Assembly (NCBI RefSeq): GCF_023195895.1
Contig: NZ_JALPRK010000001.1
Span: forward strand, 528,041-592,040
Direction of reading: 5' to 3'
Source of the DNA: Paenibacillus mellifer
GTDB lineage: Bacteria; Bacillota; Bacilli; Paenibacillales; Paenibacillaceae
DNA length: 64,000 bases
The notes under the pieces are model-generated. The model did no database searches. It worked only from the letters and a program-made list of their open reading frames with translations, and was not told the origin of the DNA. A program made the translations under genes and the position numbers. Of the stretch, positions 34,994 through 43,196 are shown one piece after another; the first letter of the stretch is position 1, and every line of letters starts with the position of its first letter.

Positions 34994-35239
34994 ATGAAAC
35001 CTGCTGGTGTGGTCCGTAAAGTGGATCAACTCGGGAGAATCGTGTTACCCAAGTCGCTTCGCAAGAGATATCAAATGAACGAGGGAGACCCCGTCGAGAT
35101 TTTGGTGCAGGGGGATCACATCATTTTGGAGCGTTACCGCCCGAAATGTGTATTCTGCGGATCGATGGAAGGCGTGAGCGATTTCAAAGAGCGTTCCATT
35201 TGCAATCAATGCCTGGTCGAAATGAGCCAACTGTCCTAG
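34994..35239 (+). CDS. AbrB/SpoVT-family transition-state regulator
   Basis: 81 aa from ATG 34994, 11 nt after AGGAGAGG; a GTG at 34982 is the alternative. The N-terminal swapped-hairpin AbrB DNA-binding domain is clear: GVVRKVDQLGRIVLPKSLRKRYQMNEGDPVEI. The C-terminal tail carries CVFC and CNQC, a possible metal site seen in AbrB and Abh proteins of this group. Such proteins repress stationary-phase genes. The nearby 15-bp inverted repeat may be an autoregulatory site. AbrB and Abh cannot be told apart here. Confidence 0.88.
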   Translation: MKPAGVVRKVDQLGRIVLPKSLRKRYQMNEGDPVEILVQGDHIILERYRPKCVFCGSMEGVSDFKERSICNQCLVEMSQLS

Positions 35240-35287
35240 ATCCAATAGGACGTTTGATACGTTTTAGCAGCACCAGAGCACAACCCT

Positions 35288-35322
35288 AAATAAGCTTCCC
35301 GCGAGGGAAGCTTATTTATTTT
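35288..35322 (+). terminator. Terminator of AbrB-like gene
   Basis: AAATAAGCTTCCC / GGGAAGCTTATTT stem (13 bp, 35288-35300 / 35305-35317) with GCGA loop, then ATTTTG. Confidence 0.93.
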
Positions 35323-35442
35323 GTCGTTTTGAGTCGATTTCGGGTGCCGATTGAGGTCCTACGTTAAAGCACGAGCAGTGATAGAAACTTGGTAATATCT
35401 TGGTAGAAGTAGGGAAGAACCTAACGAACCGCTTCGGGCTAG

Positions 35443-35687
35443 AAACGGACTGCTATGGAACCAAATAGCCCACGAATGTGCTGTCAAGCCTACAGGAAGA
35501 CTTCAAACGGACCGTAGCGACCTTATTTGCCGATTTCCCGGTTATTTCCCACTGTAACGGACTCCAGAGACGTTATCGGCACCCTCGAGCGGTGTTTGAG
35601 CCCTTTTTGTGAGAAATAAGGTCTCCTGTGTCCGTTAAAGTTCGGAGGATCCCGGAATGCGAGAAATAGCGCCTCTGGTGTCCGTTA
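35443..35687. repeat. Five copies of a 27-nt intergenic repeat (TAACGGAC family)
   Basis: Three direct copies (35443-35470, 35505-35531, 35554-35580) and two inverted copies (35611-35637, 35661-35687) of a unit whose two halves read TAACGGACNCNAG and GNCSTTATTTCNC. The second and third direct copies start 49 bp apart and the two inverted copies 50 bp apart. The direct block faces the inverted block, so the region can fold back on itself. No coding frame is evident across 35323-35868. Confidence 0.7.
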
Positions 35688-35744
35688 GCGAGAAGGAGAA
35701 GGGTGGGGGAAGCCGCCGAGCACCGAGAAGGTTGGAAGAAGCTC

Positions 35745-35850
35745 AGGAGGAGTAGCGGAGCCAGGGGCTATGAGAGCAACGGAAGGCCCGGCTGAATCCT
35801 AAGATTCGAAGCCGGGCCTTCTTCATTGTAATGCTTCGTGATGGGAAGCC
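35745..35850. repeat. Conserved intergenic module, copy B, with long hairpin
   Basis: Second copy of the module at 10990-11088. The core is a strong hairpin: AAGGCCCGGCT / AGCCGGGCCTT (35783-35793 / 35810-35820) enclosing GAATC / GATTC. A TGCTTCGTG-TGGGAAGCC tail matches copy A. There are only weak T-tracts on either side. It lies after the five 27-nt repeats, as copy A lies after its palindromes. Confidence 0.6.
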
Positions 35851-35868
35851 GCCTTTTTGACTAACCTT

Positions 35869-35988
35869 TTAAAGGCCTTTGGTTTTATCTTCGTTATAGG
35901 ATGCCGTCAAAATCCCACACAAAAACATAGCCAAAACGATGGCAATAATCCAGAACGTTAAAGAGAATGACAAGCCGAACACCTCCAC
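35869..35988 (-). CDS. Small membrane protein, 39 aa
   Basis: GTG start at 35988 with AAAGGAG (36002-35996) 7 nt upstream. The sequence is one membrane helix (LTFWIIAIVLAMFLCGILTA) with a short charged tail ending NEDKTKGL. Downstream of the NAGPA-domain gene on the same strand but with its own ribosome binding site. Function unknown; such one-helix proteins are often spore or envelope components. Too short for statistics, so moderate confidence. Confidence 0.6.
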   Translation of the reverse strand: MEVFGLSFSLTFWIIAIVLAMFLCGILTASYNEDKTKGL

Positions 35989-36088
35989 GTTGTACTCCTT
36001 TCCCTATTATACCCGGCGATAGCCTAAAAATAAATCCATAATGTGAAATATTTCATAGACAAGTTGGGAATGGGTAGAGGCGAACCGC

Positions 36089-37156
36089 TTATTTGAAAAA
36101 CAAGAAATGTGTGGGTACCGGGCGAAGCGCGCCGTCGGACGGTTTATTGACGACTCGGCCGTTCACGATCAGCGAGGAGGAACCTCCGCCGTCCAGGTTG
36201 TAAGCATCTTGCACGCCCATCTTCCACAGCTTGTTTTGCAATTCTTCCAGCGTAGCGCCGGAACGGCCCTTTTCGTTGTCGCCGTCAACGACCAGCACAA
36301 GCAGCTGATCATCCTTGTAATTCCCAATCACCGTACGTGGTGCGCGTAATGGCGATGTTTTCCATTTTGGCGGGATCTGGAGTTTGACGCCGTTTTGCAG
36401 CAGGATCGGTACGAAGGAGGCGCCGAACTTGGGCTGTAGCTTGTCGAGGCTCGCTTTGTTCTGAAACTTGCCCCCGACCAGCTGCCCCGACCGATTTAAT
36501 CCGACGAAAAACAAATCTTTATACGTTGGCTCGAAGCCATTCACATATTGACCGTTCAGGATCGTGGTGCTCAAAGGGTACCGTTCTCCGCGGGAATCCG
36601 CAAATCCACCGGCATTAATACCTGCGACCGCACCATGACGCTGTACGGCTTGTTTCGTCGTCTCCGCTCCCCCAACATGGTCCTTCCCCAGCGTCATTTT
36701 CATGGCGTCCGGCGACTTGAGTCGAATCTTCATCGCATACCCTCGGTAGGTGCCGGGGTTGATCTTGTACAATTCAATGCGAATCCGGTCGCTTTGAATC
36801 GTCTCGAAGGGGGAACCTAACTTGGACGTGATTCGCCGATTGTAAATGGATTCCGGCTTAGTTGCTGTCGTCTTTGCCGTTTTGACGATCGTGCTCATCG
36901 TTTGGGTTGTCTTCTGATAAAGCTCGGCCGTTTGGCGGATAGAGGAGATCGTCGTTTTGGCATCTTTCTCCGCTTTGGATAACCCTTCCGATATCGAAGC
37001 GGTGGTCTGAAATACATCAGCATCATGCGTGATAGAGTGGGGGGCTCGGTTCCATTCGATGGCGGCTCCGCTAATAAAAAGTGCAATCAGCATTCCGATC
37101 AACGGGCCGGTAGTCAGCAGAAAAAAACGGTTGATTTGTTTGACCGGCGTAATCAT
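36089..37156 (-). CDS. NAGPA-domain (phosphodiester glycosidase family) membrane-anchored protein
   Basis: 355 aa. One N-terminal membrane helix (about 11-31) and an extracytoplasmic helical linker precede a C-terminal NAGPA/DUF2233 domain (about 135-355): AGINAGGF, ILNGQYVNGFEP, PRTVIGNYKDDQLLVLVVDG, NLDGGGSSSLIVNGRVVN and PVPTHFLFF. Relatives cleave GlcNAc-1-phosphodiester bonds or act on wall polymers. The substrate here is unknown. ATG 37156 overlaps the upstream gene's stop by 4 nt, so the two form an operon. Confidence 0.85.
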   Translation of the reverse strand: MITPVKQINRFFLLTTGPLIGMLIALFISGAAIEWNRAPHSITHDADVFQTTASISEGLSKAEKDAKTTISSIRQTAELYQKTTQTMSTIVKTAKTTATKPESIYNRRITSKLGSPFETIQSDRIRIELYKINPGTYRGYAMKIRLKSPDAMKMTLGKDHVGGAETTKQAVQRHGAVAGINAGGFADSRGERYPLSTTILNGQYVNGFEPTYKDLFFVGLNRSGQLVGGKFQNKASLDKLQPKFGASFVPILLQNGVKLQIPPKWKTSPLRAPRTVIGNYKDDQLLVLVVDGDNEKGRSGATLEELQNKLWKMGVQDAYNLDGGGSSSLIVNGRVVNKPSDGALRPVPTHFLFFK

Positions 37157-37563
37157 TTGAGCAGGTCCATTTTCTTCTGAAGCGCGGCGAGCTGCTGCTT
37201 AACCTCGCTCAATTGCGAATACAATTTGTTGCTGTTATCCGTTTTTTCGCTGTTGTTATCCTTCGTGAATTCGAGCAATTCGTTGAACGTTTCCACCTTG
37301 CTTTGCAAATCCTTGACCTCGCCGGACAAAGCTGTTAGCTGTGCGGTATAATCCGCCTTCATTTGCTCCGCTTCGCTTTGCCATTTGGTGTCCAGTTGAT
37401 CGATCATCGATTGCTTCAAATGATTGCTATACATGTAAGCCGCAGTGACGCCGGCGCCAATCAGTAGGACCCAAATCAACAAAATCATAGCTACGGAAGG
37501 CCGTCGTGTCTTCCTGCTGCGACTCGTTTCCGTGACGGTTGCAGGTTCCGTAGAGTAAGACAT
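37153..37563 (-). CDS. Small membrane protein with coiled coil
   Basis: 136 aa. A basic, disordered N-terminus of about 23 residues, one membrane helix (VAMILLIWVLLIGAGVTAAYM), then a long Gln/Leu/Lys-rich coiled coil. The topology resembles FtsL/DivIC-like or scaffold proteins, but no family is recognised. It is co-transcribed and coupled with the NAGPA-domain protein, suggesting that the coiled coil organises or tethers that enzyme. Confidence 0.75.
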   Translation of the reverse strand: MSYSTEPATVTETSRSRKTRRPSVAMILLIWVLLIGAGVTAAYMYSNHLKQSMIDQLDTKWQSEAEQMKADYTAQLTALSGEVKDLQSKVETFNELLEFTKDNNSEKTDNSNKLYSQLSEVKQQLAALQKKMDLLK

Positions 37564-37698
37564 GGTAAATCACCTCAAGAGAATTAATAAAAGTCGTATG
37601 ATGCAGTTCTCATTCTATCATGCCGACACTAGGTACGCAAAAATGATAGATTTGCCAATGATTCGTCAAAATCAAGCACGACGGGCGGTTTGCCCCCA

Positions 37699-37728
37699 TT
37701 GTCTGGAAAATTTGTCCTGAGGTACAAT
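37699..37728 (+). promoter_or_regulatory. Predicted promoter of aminotransferase-like gene
   Basis: TTGTCT (37699-37704), 18-bp spacer, TACAAT (37723-37728). Confidence 0.5.
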
Positions 37729-37761
37729 CGTATATACAGTGATGGGAAGCGGGGTGTTCTT

Positions 37762-39249
37762 GTGGATACGGGTTTGGAAATGTTAAAGCGCCGACTGCCG
37801 CCGGCTTTCGCCCGGGAAATCGAAGATCGGCAGCGGGAAGGTAACTTGATCTCGTTGGCGGGACCGCAAGGGTATGGAGTCGGGGTACGCCTGGATCGGG
37901 AATACGGCGTGGACGGCGAAGGGCAAGAGGGGGAGCCGGCGGAGCGCAGCGGGGTTCGCGCGCTGCTGGATTGGTTGGCTTCGGCCTACGAAGAAGCCGA
38001 AGTCCGAATAAGCACGGACCCGCAGCAATGGATATTGGCCGAAAGCGCCGACGGGGCGCTTGACATGCTGCTGCGAGGGCTGGTTCCCGGCGGCGGCACG
38101 GTGCTCGTCGAGACGCCGGCTGCGCCGGAGGCGCTGGAGTTGATGCGTCGCCGCGGCATCCGGGCGGTCCCGGTGGATTGTGACCGGGACGGCATGCTGC
38201 CGGACGATTTGCGGCGGAAATGCGAGGTGGCCGGCGGGCGGCCGGCTATGGCGTATGTGACGCCGCATTACTCGAACCCGTCCGGCCGGGTGTGGAGCCG
38301 GCAGCGCAAGCTGGCGCTGCTGGAGGTCAGCGAGCGGCTGGGCCTGCCGATCGTCATAGATGATACAGCGAGCTTGGTGCTTTTCGCAGAAGAGGGAGAG
38401 GCAGGATTTGGAAATGAATTGGAGGATTTAATAGAGAGTGGACCCGAGGGTAAAGTCAAGGACAATACAACTAGGAGAAGCGGGATTGAGGTTCAAAGAG
38501 CGCAGCAAGCGGCGGACGAGGTGAAACGGGAGGCTGAGGGAGAGAGCCAGAAGGAGCATACGGCAATAGGCGAGGTCCATGTCCAAGAGAACAGCGTGGA
38601 TCTCATCAAGGCAGCGGGTGCAGAGGGCGCAGCGGGTTCAAAGCGCAGGGCGCAGGGGGATAGGACGCCGCTGGATGTGCTGCGCCAGCAAGCGGGCCTA
38701 TGGGGAGCCGAGACCGTCAGCCTCGGCTCCCTGGAGCGGACGCTGACGCCGCAGCTGCCGCTGGCCTGGCTGCGCGGTGAAGCGAAAACGATGGAACGGC
38801 TGCGCCGCGTTCCATCGCCGGGCAGCTCCAGCGCCGCGGGGGCGGCCGTGGCCGAGCGAGCCGGGCGGCTCCACGCCTGGCTCGCCCAGCCGCCGGGACG
38901 CCGGCGCGCCGCCGCCGCCGAGGCTGCGGCGGCGTATGCCGCGCGGCGCGCGCTCGCGCTGGAGCTGCTGCAGGCGCCCGCTTGGCACGGCGCCTGCGTG
39001 GAAGACCCCGGCGGCGGGCTGTTCCTCTGGCTGCGCCTGCCCGCCGGGGTCTCCAGCGAAGCGTTGCTGCGCGCTTCGCTGCTGGAAGGCACCGCGTTCC
39101 TGCCGGGGACGCTGTGCTACGCCAAAGAGCCGGATGATCGCTTCATCCGGCTCACGGTCGCCGCGCACGAACCGGCGCGGCTGCACGAGGGGCTGGCGCG
39201 CCTCACCGCCGCCCTCGCCGAGTTCACGGCGCGCTCCGCGGACGAATGA
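37762..39249 (+). CDS. Degenerate fold-type I aminotransferase-like protein
   Basis: 495 aa from GTG 37762. It resembles the aminotransferase domain of MocR/2-aminoadipate aminotransferases without the winged-helix domain (TPHYSNPSGRVWSRQRKLALL, VIDDTASLV, FLPGTLCY). Two oddities: the motif that normally reads GTFSKTLAPGLRLGW is here GSLERTLTPQLPLAW, placing Arg326 where the PLP lysine should be. A charged, low-complexity insert of about 85 residues (about 215-310) also lies just before it. The 3' part is extremely GC-rich (38.8-39.2 kb). It is probably not a working transaminase; it may be a binding protein or a decaying gene that has kept an open frame. Confidence 0.7.
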   Translation: MDTGLEMLKRRLPPAFAREIEDRQREGNLISLAGPQGYGVGVRLDREYGVDGEGQEGEPAERSGVRALLDWLASAYEEAEVRISTDPQQWILAESADGALDMLLRGLVPGGGTVLVETPAAPEALELMRRRGIRAVPVDCDRDGMLPDDLRRKCEVAGGRPAMAYVTPHYSNPSGRVWSRQRKLALLEVSERLGLPIVIDDTASLVLFAEEGEAGFGNELEDLIESGPEGKVKDNTTRRSGIEVQRAQQAADEVKREAEGESQKEHTAIGEVHVQENSVDLIKAAGAEGAAGSKRRAQGDRTPLDVLRQQAGLWGAETVSLGSLERTLTPQLPLAWLRGEAKTMERLRRVPSPGSSSAAGAAVAERAGRLHAWLAQPPGRRRAAAAEAAAAYAARRALALELLQAPAWHGACVEDPGGGLFLWLRLPAGVSSEALLRASLLEGTAFLPGTLCYAKEPDDRFIRLTVAAHEPARLHEGLARLTAALAEFTARSADE

Positions 39250-39283
39250 AGGCTGCCCGAATCGCAATAAGGGAGGTAGAACG

Positions 39284-39418
39284 ATGGCGACGTTATGGGC
39301 ACTAGGGAAATTCGTTCTGTTTATGGCAGGCCTGGGTCTGGCCATCTATGTGTATCTGCTATTCATGAGAGGTCTGAATCAAATCCCGGACCCTAAAGAT
39401 CAACGGGATAAAGATTAG
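39284..39418 (+). CDS. Small membrane protein, 44 aa
   Basis: ATG 39284 preceded by GGGAGG at 39271-39276. One membrane helix (FVLFMAGLGLAIYVYLLFM) followed by a charged tail ending DQRDKD. It follows the aminotransferase-like gene by 34 nt, probably in the same transcript. Function unknown. Confidence 0.7.
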   Translation: MATLWALGKFVLFMAGLGLAIYVYLLFMRGLNQIPDPKDQRDKD

Positions 39419-39489
39419 AGTTGAGCGGGCCAAGGATCAATTTCATGGGTCTAGGATAGACCTGCGCATCGCCCTCATCTCGCCAGTTC

Positions 39490-40248
39490 CTAAAGGCGCT
39501 CCCCATCCCGCTCCGCGGCCGCTGCCACCCGCCGCCACCCGTCGACGACGTGGGCGTACTGGCGCAGCCCCTCCGCGCCGGCTGGCGTCAGCGCGTAACG
39601 CCCGCGGACGACGCGGCGGAACCAGCCGTAGTAGTCGCGCTGCAGAATCGCGGCGGCCGTGCCGACGCCGCTGCGATCGCGCGCGTCCTTCGGCGACATC
39701 TCGCCCCCACCCTCCTCGATGGCGAGCGCGATGCGCAGCGCCCGTTCGCGGTAGGCCGTCACCAGCTTGGTGCCGGTGCTGCCGCCAACGTTGTAATCGC
39801 CGCTGCGTTCGTGGAACTCATGCAGCAGCTTCTCCGCCCGGCGTTTGACCACCTTTGGCCCCGGCGTGTACAAGGCCTCGTTCCCCGGCGCGCACAGGAT
39901 CTCCACGAACGCGGGTTTCGTTTTATACCGTGTTACCGCGATGAGTCCCAGTCCCAGCCGGCGGCAGAGCAGCGTTATTTCGCTCCATCGTTGGTTGTGC
40001 GCCCCTTTTTTGGCGCGATTGCGCTCCACGGCCAGATATACCTCGGCACTGAGTCGCTGGCGCTCCAAACCCTGCAGCAGCAGGGGAAGATTAAACGTCT
40101 TTTTCATTTCCACGATCAGCGGCTCGTCGCTGCCGGGCCGAACGCCGACCAGGTCGCAATGCCGCACCTCGCTTTTGATCACATACCCCCGCTCCTCAAA
40201 AAAAGCCTTCAGCGGAGCGTACAATTCCGTCTCATGCTGTACTGCCAT
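39490..40248 (-). CDS. DUF2161 PD-(D/E)XK phosphodiesterase-like protein
   Basis: 252 aa from ATG 40248, preceded by AAAAGGGGA; the ATG at 40284 is farther from any site. Nuclease-like core in the first ~65 residues: a conserved Asp in CDLVGVRPGSDEPLIVEMKK followed by the ExK pair, as in PD-(D/E)XK folds. The C-terminal part resembles a winged helix (GEMSPKDARDRSGVGTAAAIL). DUF2161 proteins are annotated as putative phosphodiesterases; no biological role is known to me. Confidence 0.75.
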   Translation of the reverse strand: MAVQHETELYAPLKAFFEERGYVIKSEVRHCDLVGVRPGSDEPLIVEMKKTFNLPLLLQGLERQRLSAEVYLAVERNRAKKGAHNQRWSEITLLCRRLGLGLIAVTRYKTKPAFVEILCAPGNEALYTPGPKVVKRRAEKLLHEFHERSGDYNVGGSTGTKLVTAYRERALRIALAIEEGGGEMSPKDARDRSGVGTAAAILQRDYYGWFRRVVRGRYALTPAGAEGLRQYAHVVDGWRRVAAAAERDGERL

Positions 40249-40478
40249 GACGATCCCCTTTTCATTCCCATGATCATGATCCAAATTATATCACAAAGCT
40301 GAATTCCTACTTTTTCCATCCGAATATTTTCATCGGAAAAAAGGTCAACTTCTCCCGTCCCGGCGCATAGGAATGTAATACACTTTTTATCGTGGAAGCT
40401 CCATATACTGGTCAGGCAAGTTCTAAAGATCGGGGACGCGGGAGAACCCCCAAAGCGGGAGTACAGGAGGTACCTAAC

Positions 40479-42374
40479 ATGGACATTTTTGAGCGTTTAG
40501 CGGCTTACCGGGCGGAAAGCGACTCCTTGTCGTGGAGCGGAACATTTAAAGAATATGTCGAACTGTTGGCCAAAGACCCTTCGCCGGCGATGACCGCCCA
40601 TGCCCGGGTTTATGAAATGATTAAGTCCTATGGCATAGAAGAGGATGACGGAAGGAAAAGGTATAAATTTTTTGAACAGGAAATCTTCGGGCTCGATCGG
40701 GCCGTCGAAAAACTGGTCGAGGAGTATTTTCACTCCGCCGCCCGCCGGCTCGACGTTCGCAAGCGGATCCTGCTGTTGATGGGACCGGTGAGCGGAGGCA
40801 AATCAACGCTGGTCACATTGCTGAAGCGCGGGCTCGAGAAATTTTCTCGGACCGATCAAGGGGCGGTGTACGCCATCGCCGGGTGCCCAATGCATGAGGA
40901 TCCGCTTCATCTGGTTCCACATGAGCTCCGGCCGGACGTGGAACGAACGCTGGGTGTCCGGATTGAGGGCAATTTATGCCCCGTCTGTCAAATGAGGTTG
41001 AAGACGGAATACGGCAGCGACATCGAAAATGTAAAGGTCGAGCGGGTGCTCTTGTCCGAAGACGACCGCATCGGCATCGGCACGTTCAGTCCGTCCGATC
41101 CGAAGTCACAGGATATCGCCGATTTGACCGGCAGCATCGATTTTTCCACGATCACCGAATACGGGTCGGAATCCGACCCGCGGGCGTACCGCTTCGACGG
41201 GGAGTTGAACAAGGCCAACCGCGGCCTGATGGAGTTTCAGGAAATGCTGAAATGCGACGAGAAGTTCCTGTGGAACCTGTTGTCCCTGACGCAGGAAGGG
41301 AATTTCAAAGCGGGGCGGTTCGCGCTGATTTCGGCCGATGAGTTAATCATCGCGCATACGAACGAAGCGGAGTACAAATCGTTTATCGCCAATAAGAAAA
41401 ACGAAGCGCTGCAGTCGCGGATGATCGTCATGCCGATCCCCTACAACCTCAAGGTGTCGCAGGAGGAGAAAATCTACGCCAAGCTGATCGGCCAAAGCGA
41501 TATGAGCCACATCCATATTGCCCCGCATGCCCTGCGGTCCGCGGCGATCTTCTCCATCTTGACCCGGTTGAAGGAGACGAAGAAGCAAGGCGTCGATTTG
41601 GTGAAAAAAATGCGCCTCTACGACGGGGAAGAAGTCGAAGGCTATAAGGACGCAGATCTGAAGGAGCTGCAGAACGAATACCTCGAGGAGGGCATGTCCG
41701 GCGTCGATCCGCGGTATGTCATCAACCGGATTTCCAGCGCGCTAATCAAGCAGGATTTGCATTGCATGGGCGCTCTGGATATTTTGCGGGCCATTAAGGA
41801 CGGCCTAGACCAGCATGCTTCAATCACGAAGGAAGAACGCGAGCGCTATCTGAACTTTATCAGCATTGCCCGCAAGGAATACGACGAACTCGCCAAAAAA
41901 GAAGTGCAAAAAGCGTTCGTTTACTCGTTCGAGGAGTCGGCGCGCACCTTGTTCGAGAACTACCTCGACAACATCGAGGCGTTCTGCAACTGGACGAAAA
42001 TCCGCGATCCGCTCACCGACGAGGAGATGGATCCCGACGAGCGGCTGATGCGCTCGATCGAAGAGCAAATCGGCATCTCGGAAAATGCCAAAAAGGCGTT
42101 CAGAGAGGAAATTCTGATCCGCATCTCCGCGTACTCGCGCAAAGGGCGGAAATTCGAATATAACCACCACGACCGGCTGCGGGAAGCGATCGAGAAGAAG
42201 CTGTTCGCCGACCTCAAGGACATCGTGAAGATCACGACCTCGACCAAAACGCCGGACGAAAACCAGCTCAAACGCATCAACGAGGTCAGCAAACGGCTGA
42301 TCGACGAGCATGGCTACTGCCCGGTATGTGCCAACGAGCTGCTGCGGTACGTGGGAAGTTTGTTGAACCGGTAA
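40479..42374 (+). CDS. prkA: PrkA serine protein kinase / AAA+ protein
   Basis: 631 aa from ATG 40479 (CAGGAGG at 40464-40470), the length of Bacillus PrkA. N-terminal AAA+ module with Walker A GPVSGGKST (102-110), a zinc-like C-x-H segment (CPMHEDP, CPVCQ), and a C-terminal kinase-like domain ending CPVCANELL. It is a sporulation-associated protein in Bacillus and homologous to E. coli YeaG, which works with YeaH and YcgB. The corresponding yhbH and spoVR genes lie 1.3 kb downstream on the other strand. Confidence 0.95.
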   Translation: MDIFERLAAYRAESDSLSWSGTFKEYVELLAKDPSPAMTAHARVYEMIKSYGIEEDDGRKRYKFFEQEIFGLDRAVEKLVEEYFHSAARRLDVRKRILLLMGPVSGGKSTLVTLLKRGLEKFSRTDQGAVYAIAGCPMHEDPLHLVPHELRPDVERTLGVRIEGNLCPVCQMRLKTEYGSDIENVKVERVLLSEDDRIGIGTFSPSDPKSQDIADLTGSIDFSTITEYGSESDPRAYRFDGELNKANRGLMEFQEMLKCDEKFLWNLLSLTQEGNFKAGRFALISADELIIAHTNEAEYKSFIANKKNEALQSRMIVMPIPYNLKVSQEEKIYAKLIGQSDMSHIHIAPHALRSAAIFSILTRLKETKKQGVDLVKKMRLYDGEEVEGYKDADLKELQNEYLEEGMSGVDPRYVINRISSALIKQDLHCMGALDILRAIKDGLDQHASITKEERERYLNFISIARKEYDELAKKEVQKAFVYSFEESARTLFENYLDNIEAFCNWTKIRDPLTDEEMDPDERLMRSIEEQIGISENAKKAFREEILIRISAYSRKGRKFEYNHHDRLREAIEKKLFADLKDIVKITTSTKTPDENQLKRINEVSKRLIDEHGYCPVCANELLRYVGSLLNR

Positions 42375-42392
42375 TCAGTGAGTAAAGAGTAA

Positions 42393-42421
42393 GGTGGAGG
42401 GGAAGCCCTCCGCCTTTTTTT
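42393..42421 (+). terminator. Terminator of prkA
   Basis: GGTGGAGGG / CCCTCCGCC stem (9 bp, one G-U) with GAAG loop, then TTTTTTT. Confidence 0.93.
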
Positions 42422-42450
42422 GCGTATTTGCTTTGTCCGGCACGCGTCGA

Positions 42451-42650
42451 GTTTAACTGGATTTTCTACCGTTAATTTGGAGCGAGAAGGCCGTTTCAGC
42501 AATTTAACTGGAAAAAGCACCTCTATTTTCGCGTTTTCTCGCCATACCAGCAAAACCACTGAAATTAACGTTACTTTTTACTGCTATTCGTCCTCCAAAC
42601 GCAGAACTGACCAAATTAACAGCAGGTTTTACAGTTAATTTTTCGCCATT
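42451..42650. repeat. Array of TTAACTG / GTTAATTT repeats
   Basis: TTTAACTGG at 42452 and 42503, GTTAATTTGG at 42471, its exact complement CCAAATTAAC at 42611, a related complement ACTGAAATTAAC near 42558, and ACAGTTAATTTTTCGCC near 42631. Related words recur every 50 or so bp in both orientations. No coding frame or known RNA is evident from 42422 to 42748. Confidence 0.55.
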
Positions 42651-42748
42651 TATAAGGCGGGGCCGAATTCCCCCCTCTCCCCGCCTCACCGCCCTCTAGG
42701 TATCCGCATACGATAACTTGAACTTGAAACCTTGGAGGCGAATAACGA

Positions 42749-43075
42749 ATGAGTGTTCAACCATGGGGGCACCCTCAACAACGCATCGTTTACCAGGCGG
42801 ACACGCAATCCGCGCAACATTTGCGATCGATCCGCGACCGGGTGCAAGGCATCTGCCGGCAGCATGTCAATCAAAGAGTCCGTATTGAGACGATGGACGG
42901 TCATGTGCATGTCGGCCGGATTGTGAGCTGCCAAGGCGGGATGTTGCACTTGGCCGTTCCACGGTACGGGGGCCAGCGAGCCTTTGGCGCTCCCTTCTTT
43001 GGCCCAAGTCCAAGCGATGAGATGATCTTGACGCTGGTGCTTTACGAACTGCTGGTCATCGCTTTGCTGTCCTGA
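42749..43075 (+). CDS. Hypothetical protein, 108 aa
   Basis: ATG 42749 preceded by TTGGAGG. A short beta-rich middle (VNQRVRIETMDGHVHVGRIV) looks like a small barrel of Sm or SH3 type. It is followed by a Gly/Pro/Phe-rich linker and a hydrophobic C-terminal helix (MILTLVLYELLVIALLS). No family recognised. It lies between prkA and spoVR, members of the PrkA-YhbH-SpoVR group, and has its own terminator. Confidence 0.7.
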   Translation: MSVQPWGHPQQRIVYQADTQSAQHLRSIRDRVQGICRQHVNQRVRIETMDGHVHVGRIVSCQGGMLHLAVPRYGGQRAFGAPFFGPSPSDEMILTLVLYELLVIALLS

Positions 43076-43089
43076 GAGGTTCCGCAGGC

Positions 43090-43138
43090 AGAAGAAGAGC
43101 CGCCTGATCCCTTGATCGAGGTGGCTCTTCTTCTTTAT
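43090..43138 (+). terminator. Terminator after 42749 gene
   Basis: AGAAGAAGAGCCGCCT / AGGTGGCTCTTCTTCT, a 16-bp stem with one G-U pair and a 13-nt loop, then TTATT. Confidence 0.92.
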
Positions 43139-43196
43139 TGAAACATCCATGTCAACGGCAACGTTAATTATGAAGAGACAAATACGGGAGGATATC

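Noticed and set aside
38493..39092. Ser/Ala-rich minus-strand frames opposite the aminotransferase-like gene
   Set aside because: High GC lengthens open frames on all strands here; the plus frame keeps recognisable aminotransferase-fold motifs at both ends.
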